Assembly: GCF_012489685.1 (NCBI RefSeq)
Contig: NC_080044.1
Span: forward strand, 19,696,369-19,760,368
Length of the DNA: 64,000 nucleotides
DNA from: Lotus japonicus
Taxonomy: Eukaryota > Streptophyta > Magnoliopsida > Fabales > Fabaceae
Direction of reading: 5' to 3'
Below the pieces are notes generated by a model. The model worked only from the letters and a program-made list of their open reading frames with translations, did no database searches and was not told where the DNA came from. Positions 21,300-31,060 of the stretch are shown here, one piece after another. A program made the position numbers and the translations under genes. Position 1 is the first letter of the stretch, and every line of letters starts with the position of its first letter.

Positions 21300-23906
21300 G
21301 ACGTAATCCATTTGATCAGACAAATTCCAACAACATCTTAGACTTCTGTTTTGAGGACCCAAAGGATCCCGCAATTCACGACCACGTCTTACCCATTGGT
21401 TTGGGGTTCCCAACTGATGTGAGGTTTTGTTTAATGCTAAGGCCTCCCAAAAGTTCTCAAATATTCTTATTGATGAAACCGATTTCCGTTGTAAGTGATG
21501 TTGACTCTGGAATGTTGAAGAGACTAATGATGTTCTTGTAAAAGGACTTCTATCTAGACTTTTGTTTGTGAGATATATATCCAGGGTTTGACTTCAATCC
21601 AATTGGTGAAGTAGTCAATGGTAACAATACAGATATAGACTTGGCCTGGTCCTAAAGAGAAGGGCCCTAGTAGGTCGAGTCCCCAACTTCACAATGGATA
21701 AGGTTCTATTGACATGTATAAAGAAGCTGACAATGCCTGTTGAGTTCAGAATACTTATGATGCACGACATATCTCTTTACAAACTCATTTGAGTGAAAGT
21801 TTTTCTAGCGAACGATCTTTCTCTCAGATGATGGTCGTACCTCCCTTCATGGATCTCGATAAGAACGTGTTGTCCCTCCTCAAAAGTTAATCACTTGAGC
21901 GTTGGAAAGGAGAATCCATTTTAGCAGAGTTGTTCGTTTATCATGATGTACCTGCAAGTAATCATGGAGACTTTTCTTTCTTCCTTTTCGTCATGTCTCA
22001 AGGTGTCATTGACGATGTATGCTCGAATTAGCATTTTTCATGAAGCACATATGATGGTTGAGAGGACCATCTTACCTATATTGATGCTAGAAACCTCGAA
22101 AACTTCAAGTATTGCGGTTTTGTTACTAACCCCCTTTCTAGTGTTGGGCAGTCATGAGAGGATGTCAACTCAAACAATTTTCTCTTTAGAGAATTGCTAG
22201 AACTCCTCATTTTTTGAAAAATGTTGTATGTTATCGTACTAAGTTGACATATTTTTGAAGCAATGTTTCCTTCGCTTGAAGGTCTCCATTTAATTGCAAG
22301 ACAAGTGGCTACGAATCCAATTTGATGATAACAGAAGTTAGAGGAAGTCGCCTCGACCTCCCAATTTATTCTAAGTCCAGCTATACAAACCTCGTACTTG
22401 GCTTGATTGTTTGATGTCTGAAAGTTGAGTTTTAAAGACTACTCGACTATCATTCCTTCTTCATTATCTAACACAAATTCATCTCTGCTTCCATTTTTGT
22501 TGGATGATCCATCCATATGAACCGTCTTGATTGTTGGTTGTCGGGCAAGGCTAGTCATTTTGAGGATGAATTCGGCCAAGGCATGCCCTTTGATGGCTAT
22601 GTGATGCTCATATTTGTTGTCATGTTCCGAGATTTGTATTGATTAGGTAATCATTCTCACAGCTAAGTCTGATTTGTCGAGCACTTCTCGGAGAAGGAGA
22701 TTTGTTCTTACGGTGACCCAGTTACGGATCCAGAAATTTAATGTTGTGAGGGCAATATATACATATAAATTTGTAACAAAAAAAATTAACATATACTATT
22801 AGAGGTTATGGAATTTTTTACTAAAGCGGACACAAGTGAAAGCATTTTTTACTAAATGGGTCATCAAAAATCATACTTTTACTGCTCAAGTGAGGGCATT
22901 TAACAATGTGGGATACAAGTGAGGGCATTTTTTACCAAAGAAAACATAAAAAACCACATATTTTTACTACTCAAATTTTTTTCTAATGATATTTTCCAAA
23001 TTCAAGTGAGGGCACTTGCCCTCATATGCTTGAACATAGATCCGTCCCTGCGGTGACCCAACCTCTAAATTGTAGTGACGACACTAAGGATGACTTTCTC
23101 CATCTTTTGATACCTTTATTGTGGTCCTTGAAATACTTTACTTAGTAAGTATACCAGGTGCTACATGTCTTCCATTTCTCTAGCGAGGTCCAAACTCACA
23201 GCTTCTTTGCCTACTGCTAAATACAAAAAAGTGCACTCTTTCTCGTGTTGCTTTGTTAGTATGTGTGGGGTGGGGTGGTTAACACTCCTTTAATTTCTTG
23301 AAAGGTGGCCTTGGATTCAGAGGAGTTGGTAATCTTGATCCATTGGAAATCTTTACCCTTTAAGAGGAGTTGGTAATGGGGAGAAACTATAAGCTAACTT
23401 AGGCATGAATCTTGTTAGGGTCACAAACCTTCAGGTTAACTGTTGAACCTCCTTTGCATTTCTAGGGTTTTACAAGTCGAGGACAACTTGACATTTGCTT
23501 AGGGTTTCCTCTATGGTGGTTGTTAACATGAAACCTAATAATTTTTCATCTCGGACCCCGAATGTGAACTTTAATGGGTTGAGGCGTAGGTTGTGTTCCC
23601 TTTGCCCATTGAAAGTCTCCCAGAAGTCGACTATATGATCTCTGAAGACAAGATTTTTTACAGTCATTTCGTTAATGTATACCTCAAAGTTTTTCCAACC
23701 TAGTGCTAGAACAATTTCAACACCATTCATTGGTAAGTGGCTCCGATATTTTTCAATTTTAAGGATATTACCTTGTATCATAGGTCCCCTTGTTAGTGAC
23801 GAACACAATTTTCGCCTACTCATTCGCGAACATTGGAATCTGGTTGTACCCAGAGTAGACATCCATGAAGGATATGCAATGATATCCTAGAGAACTGTAT
23901 GTCAAT
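21300..23906 (-). pseudogene. Element E (3' half): decayed Tat-type RT, RNase H, integrase
   Basis: On the minus strand, 23906-23470 is a decayed RT palm: FEVYINEMTVKN stands where active elements have VEVYVDDMIVKS, so the catalytic Asp pair is lost. RNase H traces are TVHMDGSSNKNGS near 22530-22485 and TSNNQAKYE near 22420-22390. Integrase traces at about 21800-21560 match the WGVDLVGPF / FTKWIEA region of element A. Many frameshifts and stops make it an old copy. Its 5' half continues at 34809 beyond element F. Neither LTR is recognisable. Confidence 0.75.
22721..23050. mobile_element. 330-bp MITE with 10-bp target duplication (Mutator-like)
   Basis: It is flanked by identical CGGTGACCCA at 22711-22720 and 23051-23060. 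The ends share an imperfect inverted repeat around ACGGATC...GAGGGCA. The duplication length fits Mutator-like elements (usually 9-11 bp). Internal GAGGGCA and ACAAGTGAGGGCATTT repeats are present, with no coding capacity. It sits inside the RNase H region of element E. Confidence 0.7.
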
Positions 23907-26900
23907 TGTAAGACCCGGATTTTCGGAACAAGTTAATTTCCGACTCACGCGTAGAATCAGTGTAAACGTGACAGGAGTTTGTTGTTTGAGAAAGATCAAT
24001 GAAGAAGAAAGTTCAGGAATTGCTTGAGGTATGTTGCGTCGTCGCTGTAGGAATTAGTGCGAGTTGTCTGCACACCTGCCTTATGGCGAGCGTGTCCAGA
24101 ATAGGCTATTTCGCTCTTAAAGCAACGTTTTGAGTGAGATTTCGAACTCTCGGAAAATTTAAAGATTCTCTTTATTTTTCCATCGACCAGCGTTTCATTT
24201 CGGAACTCTGGACTGTACGCACGATAGGTTTCACTTTTCGGATGTCCGCCGACGCTAATTTCTTTGCTTCGAAACCCTATTTTCGAGCAATGGATGAAGA
24301 CTTTTTCTATTCGGGACTTCTAACGAAGATTCCGTCCGCGTTGCCAGACTTGTTTCGACGTTTCCAATCTTTCTTCAGTTGGAAGTTTTGTCGTTTGAGC
24401 ATCACAGCAAAAAGTAGTTTTTCGGGGCAGATTAACCGACACCGCTTTTGAGATTTTCGATATCGTTTTTCCCATATCATAGATATTTGTTTTGAGTTCT
24501 GGATTTCTGACGCCAGAATCTCTCTTAGAATTTCTCGGTGATCGTGCTGCAAAAATCGGAATCGCGAAATTTTCATTTTCCCGCGATTTCACCCGCCTAT
24601 AAATAGCGCGAAAAAGCAAAATCCTCTCATTTTCTTTCCATTTGTGGCTGATTTCGTGGGGAGCAAGGGGGGAGGGGATTTCCGCGAAAACTTGACCAAT
24701 CTTCGTGCAGTTCGTCCCTACTTCTAGGTATCAAGGTAACTAACACGATTCCTACCTCTGATTGTTGTTTCTGTTGCGTTTCTGAAGTCGTTTCTGTGCT
24801 CTAAGTTTTGAGCTTTTTCTAAAATTGTCCGATTTCTCTGATTTCTTGCTTGGGTTATGTTCCTTATGTTCCCCTGAGTCTAAAACCTCTGTCAGTAAAC
24901 TCTGATTGCGATTCAGTTGTCCAGGATCTGAAAAATTGACTCAAAACTCTTTTTGTCTCACATTTCGAAACTTTATTGTCGAAAAGACTTAATCTGACTT
25001 CGTGCCTTTAGGATTTGTTGTCACGGATGTCATGAGGATCGTTGCTGTCAAATTTGTTTTCAGAACTGATAACTTTGAAGTTTTGAGCCTTTATTTTGGA
25101 CCAAAATGCCCCTGCGTAGTCGTATTCCGGCCCGATTGTCCGAAAATTGTTCTGACAGTTTCTTTGCCTTAGTTTTACCCTAAAACTACCTTGTGAATTG
25201 ATTTGATCAAAGAAAAAGAGTCGAAGCCCTTTTTCCTTTGAGGCCGTGGACTATTTCCTTTAGGGGGGAGTTTTTCGGTTTCGAAAACTTGTCTTTTCGT
25301 ACCTGATTGTCCTATTCTGAAGCTTTAATGCTTTGTCTATCGTTTATGTATTGTATTGCGATCGAACTAATCGATTTTGTTTGGATTCTGCTTTGTTTTT
25401 CTCCGAGGTTCAGTTGAGGGAACTTTGGAAGACTCAGAGCAATTGTTTGAGGAGAACTTTGTTTGCGAAGCTGGAACAGCTCGAGGTTAGGGCAACTTGC
25501 TATATTTAGCTATGATTGCATGATAGGCGTCGATAAACTAGACCTATGCTTTATCTGATGTTGTATATGATGATGATTTCTTGTTATGATTGTTTCATAA
25601 CTTATGATATTGATGATGTGTTGAATTGAGCGTTTTGACGCAACTTCGGAGTGGGGGTTCATTGATCTGGGGATCTTTGACATTTCGGGTTGGATGAACA
25701 ACCCCAGGCAAGTTCAAATGTGGGGTTTGAGACTTAGCCATTTGTTGGGATTCGTTGGAATTCCTAGACTTTCCCCGGGAAATGTATTTTGGGTGGTTGA
25801 CTTTTGGAAACTTAGAATGATAGAGCTTTCGGAAAATAAAGACTTGGGAAACTTAGACTTTGAGAAATAAACTCATAACTTGGCTAATTCGAATTGAAAC
25901 AATTTTTATTAACGTTTAAGCATAGGAGAACTGAAGGGGAAAAATATTTACGAAAGGCGGGGAAAAGTCGACTTATGTTGTGGGTTTGGAGAGTTTGGAA
26001 TTGGGGAAAGCCACTGAGGTGAGCTATGGTGATGATTGAAAGTCACCGAGTACTCTAGTACTCCTGGTAGTGTTGTTCGAGTCGTGTTGTATTAACCGGC
26101 ACAGACTCTGGGTTTTGTTTGTGGGGTTTGTGGTGGGAGTTGTGTTGTATTGACCGACACTAACTCCGAGTCGTGTTGTATTGACCGACACTGACTCTGG
26201 TTTTGATAATCATATTGCACACGTGCATATACGCGATGAAGTGCCAAGCAGAGTACTTCGGTATAACAGGAAGTAACGATCAGCCATGCAGAGTTGAATC
26301 GGTCCTGACTATATCTGGCACAACAGGAGGTAACGATCATCCATGTAGAGTTGCATCGTGCCTGTTGATGTTCGGCATAGCAAGCAGAAATGGTCAAACC
26401 ATGTAGAGTTTGTACCGTCTTGACTATAGCCAAAGGTGATAAGCGACGCCCGAGCAGAAATGGTTAAACACGAGGCCAGTGTTACGACCGTCTCGAGGTG
26501 CCCAGCCTATAAGTGGCAATACCGTTGGTTTGTCCCGTCGCCAAGCAGAGTGACGTTGTTGATTTGTTCCGTCGCCAAGCAGAGTGACGTTGTTGATTTG
26601 TTCCGTCGCCAAGCAGAGTGACGTTGTTGATTTGTTCCGTCGCCAAGCAGAGTGACGTTGTTGATTTGTTCCGTCGCCAAGCAGAGTGACGTTGTTGTTT
26701 TGTCCCGTCGCCAAGCAGAGTGACGTTATTCGGATTTGTGTCAGCATATTCTGCACTGGCACACAATGCATCTTATTATGATTGAATTGTGTAAGAGATT
26801 TGATAACATGCTATGTATAAACCTTAGGGTAAGCAGTGCATAACTTATATGTATATATACAACATATATATATACCCCTTTTATCGCATGTGGATTGTAT

Positions 26901-27649
26901 ATCTATTGTATTCTGTAAGTTGACCCTAGCGCCTTGGCTTTGTTTGTATGTTTGTGCTTGGGCGGTCGGCCTGCCGCCAGGCGTCCGTCAGCCGGTTCGT
27001 GATGATTCGTTGTGCGGGAAAGAGCCGGAGCGGAACGACTATTACTGAAGCTTTCGACGAGGACCCGGACTTCATGACTGATCGAGGGAGGGTCGATGAT
27101 AGTAGTGTGGGTTATGGGTGGTTAAAGTCTTTTGAGTTGGTTGTTACTGTAATAGCTCTGATTCGTCATTCATATTTTGGGACAGGGTAGGTTCCCGACG
27201 CATGGCTTTTGTGTGGTTCTCTTACTGAGGGATCACAGTGAGACAGTCGGACCATAGGGGTCTTTCCTTAGGCCATTTTGAGGCCGACTTCCTCCTAGTG
27301 GTTTGTAATTATAATTTTCTCACTCACACATCTGGATCTGTAACTATTTGCCTACGGGCACACTACTTTGGAGTCACTGCGAGTGCGCGTGACGGGAGAG
27401 TGCAGCTGAGGTTGTACATGTGTATATATTTGTATATTGGTTAGTTAGTGTTGGGGTTATGTCTTTATTTCTCTATTGCTTGATTTAAAAGGAATCAAAC
27501 GAAAAAAAAAATTACCTGTTTTCCGCGTAAAGTTTACTTTTGGTTACTAAAGTGACACCTGGAAATCGGGGTGTTACATTGTGGTCCTGTTTTCCGCGTA
27601 AAGTTTACTTTTGGTTACTAAAGTGACACCTGGAAATCGGGGTGTTACA
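23907..27649 (+). repeat. Element F 5' LTR
   Basis: It begins TGTAAGACCCGGATTTTCGG and ends GGGGTGTTACA. A TATAAATA promoter motif lies at 24598-24605, so transcription should start about 30 bp further on, leaving U3 near 0.7 kb and a very long R/U5. It contains a 34-bp x 6 repeat (26534-26737) and, at its 3' end, a 71-bp duplication. The small open frames inside are not supported as genes. Confidence 0.95.
26534..26737 (+). repeat. 34-bp x 6 tandem repeat in F 5' LTR
   Basis: The unit is CCGTCGCCAAGCAGAGTGAC plus GTTGTTGATTTGT and a variable first base. Six near-perfect copies lie downstream of the presumed transcription start; upstream, looser CAAGCAGA/CATGTAGAGTT motifs (26240-26480) look like older relatives. 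An identical array is in the 3' LTR. Confidence 0.95.
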
Positions 27650-27656
27650 TTGTGGT
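27515..27656 (+). repeat. 71-bp x 2 duplication spanning LTR end and primer-site start
   Basis: Copies are 27515-27585 and 27586-27656. Each holds the last 64 bp of the LTR plus TTGTGGT, of which TGGT is the first four bases of the primer site. The related solo LTR at 39220-42961 has only a single copy of this end. Confidence 0.95.
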
Positions 27657-27664
27657 ATCAGAGC
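27653..27664 (+). other. Element F primer-binding site (initiator Met-tRNA)
   Basis: TGGTATCAGAGC lies three bases after the LTR terminus and is complementary to the 3' end of plant initiator tRNA-Met. Confidence 0.95.
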
Positions 27665-27846
27665 TTAGTCGAGTCTTTTGGGAGTCTTTGGGGAATAGGT
27701 CTTCTGTGCTAGGTTGTGTGACTCTGCAAAGAGTGAAAATTGATTGTCTGCAGAGCGATTTTCGCTCTAATTGCTTGCGTTACTACTCAATCGGATTGAG
27801 TGGTTTGTCTAGTGCTACCGTATGGTTAGTACTAATCGGACGTTCG

Positions 27847-28512
27847 ATGGGATATAGGATGGTGGATCTTAACCGGATGGCGGAGGCTACACGTGAGCAT
27901 CATCAACGACTGATGGCGACAGCAATGTATCAACAAAGAGGAATGAACCGAACTGGAGCTGGGGGACCAATAAGGTCAGGATCTCAAGGCTACAACAGAA
28001 GGGAGAGCTACCATCAGTGGGGACCGTATCAGCGTTTCAAGGGAAGAGATCTTATCTCAAGAGTCTACAAACCAACGACTGCTGATACTGGAGGGGAGCC
28101 AGTTGGTGACAAAGGTGTGACATGTACTCATTGTGGAAAGTTTGGGCATTTTGCTAACAAGTGCTCAGTGACTGGATGGAGATGCTTCAAGTGTAACCGA
28201 GAGGGGCATCTAGCTGTGAACTGCAAGACACCCCAGGAGGAAACGTCTGATAGTAAGATGAAAGGGAATGATGCTACCGAAGGGACAGGAAACAAGACTT
28301 CGGGAAGAGCAGTGACGTGTTACAGGTGCAGGGAAGTAGGGCACTATGCTAGTAAGTGCAAGATCAAGGGAAAACTATGCTTTAATTGCAACCAACCGGG
28401 ACATTTCTCCCAAGATTGCAAGGCACTCAAGGGCGAATCATCAGGGAATGTTGGGAAAGGAAAACAATTTGCTACAGAGGAAAGGATTCATGCCAAGGAG
28501 GGCAAGAGCTGA
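27847..28512 (+). CDS. Element F gag remnant: nucleocapsid-like protein with four CCHC knuckles
   Basis: The frame from the ATG at 27847 encodes about 221 residues; it is open upstream to 27652, but that part has no Met or Gag similarity. A short basic/Gln-rich N-terminus (RMAEATREHHQRLMATAMY) is followed by four zinc knuckles of CX2CX4HX4C form: CTHCGKFGHFANKC, CFKCNREGHLAVNC, CYRCREVGHYASKC and CFNCNQPGHFSQDC. The normal capsid domain between primer site and knuckles is missing. The product could bind RNA or act as a nucleic-acid chaperone, but could hardly form a particle alone. It is the only intact frame in an otherwise decayed interior, which may point to selection or to short residence time. 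Confidence 0.75.
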   Translation: MGYRMVDLNRMAEATREHHQRLMATAMYQQRGMNRTGAGGPIRSGSQGYNRRESYHQWGPYQRFKGRDLISRVYKPTTADTGGEPVGDKGVTCTHCGKFGHFANKCSVTGWRCFKCNREGHLAVNCKTPQEETSDSKMKGNDATEGTGNKTSGRAVTCYRCREVGHYASKCKIKGKLCFNCNQPGHFSQDCKALKGESSGNVGKGKQFATEERIHAKEGKS

Positions 28513-31047
28513 GGAGTTGAACGAGGAAGAACGTGGGAACGATGTAGGACCTTATTCGAGGTTGCTCGTGATTTAACTATAGAAGTTACACGAGGTTGGG
28601 AATAGCACACTAAGTCTAGAAAGTAGTCTTCCACCGTTGCGTTTATGAGGAAGCTAGTAGTTGAAGAACGAATCTTAGGGAGATTCCTTATAGGTAGTAT
28701 ACGTGTTATGTTGAGGGTGTGTAGTTCCGTAGCGGGATCATTAAAGGATTTAGTATCAGGATATTTGTGACTACTGGAGGATAGGAACTCATTGACTGTT
28801 CCAGTGGGTTTTTCTAAATTTCCACCTTCGATGTATTAGGCCTGATCAACCTAATATTGAGGGGGTGATATTCGGAATCACAGCTGGTTATGGACTTTGA
28901 TAGAAGGATGTGTAAGATGAATTTGAATTGATTGAGGATTAGTCGGATTTGGGAGGAAAGTTCGTGTTAAGCATTTGATTGTAAAAGATTAAGATTTAAA
29001 TCTTTGGAAGTCGATGAGTGTCGTATAGACATTGATTGGTTAGTTCGTGTGATTACTCCAAGTAGAGGTAGACTAAGTCAAGAGGTTTAATGCCGGAAAA
29101 GTATTAAGTAGTTTCTCGGAAGTTATGAAGTCATAGGTTATGTGATTACTGAGTGGAATTGTTAGAGACTAAATAAGTTGAATGTAATCAGGTTTTAGAT
29201 GATAGCTTGATGGTAGCGAGAGTGAGAAGAATTAACTCTGAACTAGATTGTTATAGTCGAGTTCGAGGAATAAGTTTTGCTAAGCGTTGGATTAATATGT
29301 GGAGACATTATAGTCTTAAGAGATGAATTTTCGCTTGAAAAGTGTTGAATTAATGATTAAGTTGGAGAAAGAAAGTTTTAGCATAAGTTGAATACTTGAG
29401 GTTGTTGATATGGATTCCAAAGAAATATGCTGAGATTACTAAGTGAGATATACTAAGTTGGATTGAAATCTTAGGGTTAAGATTGAATCTTGAGAGTCGA
29501 GAATCGCGTACGAGTAGGAGATCTTATGGTTGTAGGTGTGACAATAGGAGTTGAATCTTAGAAGATTGAAGACCTGAAGGTGAGTTTCGGGTTAAGACCA
29601 TTGAGGTATATTATAAGAGAGATCTTGAAGTAAAGGAATTCTGGGTTGTGTGGAGTGTTAAGGTTGGTGATCGATTGATGTTGATTATGAGGTTACGGAC
29701 ATAATGACCATGTGACAAGATTTGAATGATGTTAGCATAATAAGTTGTGAATGTGAAAGCATGACGCCACTGGTCAGGTCGTTTGGGTAAGTGAAGGAGT
29801 TATAGTTTTTAAGAAACGGATATTCATTTAAGAAGTATTGAAGGATTAAAGGTCACTAGAGGACCAAACTTGGTGAAGGTTTAGGTTTTAAATCTATGAA
29901 TGTCTGTCTAAGGTGTGTAAGACTCGAAGGTTGTCAGAATTTGATTGAGAGATTAAGAAGTTGATTGACGAGATGGTGATTGAGTCACAAAAAGGAAGGT
30001 GTTAGTATTAAGATGAATACCTGAGGTTGTTATATTTTGACGAGTTTCGTAGAGTATAAGAGTCAATGGGACTTTGTTATGGATTTTGATGATGCATATT
30101 ACGGGTAACAAGTGAATTTTACTAAAGTTGAATGAGAATCCTAGGGCTAAGGTTGACCTAGTGAGCTGAGATTCATGTACACATAAGAGATTTAGTGGTG
30201 TTAGCGGCTACGATAACAGTTAAATCTCAGAATGTTGAAGGATCGGATGATAAAATGGCTAGTTAAGTCCCTCGATGTATAGTTATGATTTAATCTTCTA
30301 GAGGATAAGTCTCGATTTGTGCGAAGTGTTAGGGATTTCAGTAAGTGTAAATAGGTTTGAGTGAGGGAAGTTCTAAGGAAGAAGACGATAATAATGGATT
30401 GTTAGATATTAAGAAGAGGATTATCTTATAAGTTGTTGATAACTTGATGTTGAAGGGGATAAGATTAGTGAAGGACAAGAAATAAGGACATAAGTCGATT
30501 TTTAATTCGAATGGTGACTAAGTAGGAGATTGATTTCATTGTGCGAGTGATGATAGTTACGAAGTTGGATGTGACGTTAATGGACTATTAGATTCCAACG
30601 CAATATTTCGTCTAGGAGTTATCGAACGGACAAGTGGAGTTTTGGACTGTAGATGAAGATCACGAGGACGAGTTTATAGTATTTACCTTAAGATGACAGA
30701 GAGGCACCGAGTTTAAGAAGAATTTCGGACGACCGAAAGTAAAGAAGTAAGTGGCTAAGGTTGTGCGACTGCACGGAATGCCAACCGGTATCATTTCAAG
30801 CAGAGGTCCGACGCAAGTAATCGAGTCAGACGACATGAGGTTGAATGATGTTTTGTCTTTTGAGACGCCGATAGTTAACAGTGGGGATAGAAGAGTGAAA
30901 CAGTTAAGGGGAAGGCAGATTTCTTAAGTAAAGATTTTGAGGAACAATGACACAAGCACTACTACATGGGAATTGGAAGATAAGATCAAGGAACTGTATT
31001 CCGAACTTTTCTCAGAACTCTGAGTTTCGAGGACGAAACTTTCTTTT
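28513..31047 (+). pseudogene. Element F decayed pol (integrase and chromodomain traces)
   Basis: No frame survives, but fragments are readable on the plus strand. Near 30739-30800, VAKVVRLHGMPTGIISSRGPT stands where active integrases have an SDRG catalytic Asp (here Ser). Near 30955-31020, TTTWELEDKIKELYSELFSE matches the usual C-terminal end of chromovirus integrases with chromodomain. The region between is stop-rich and purine-biased. Because the LTRs are almost identical, this decay must predate the last transposition. Confidence 0.6.
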
Positions 31048-31060
31048 TGGAGGGGAGTAT
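31048..31060 (+). other. Element F polypurine tract
   Basis: TTGGAGGGGAGTAT directly precedes the 3' LTR and serves as plus-strand primer site in this element group. Confidence 0.85.

Noticed and set aside
24134..24619. Overlapping small frames on both strands, repeated identically at 31288-31773
   Set aside because: They lie in the two near-identical LTRs of element F, so repetition reflects the LTR copy and not selection. No motifs are seen.
26534..26737. Possible CRISPR-like array
   Set aside because: The units are contiguous without unique spacers, inside a plant LTR.
26424..26771. Minus-strand frame rich in a repeated Leu-Gly-Asp-Gly/Trp-Arg-Arg pattern, looking like a repeat protein
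   Set aside because: It is the chance translation of the 34-bp LTR array, which passes through all three frames because 34 is not divisible by three.
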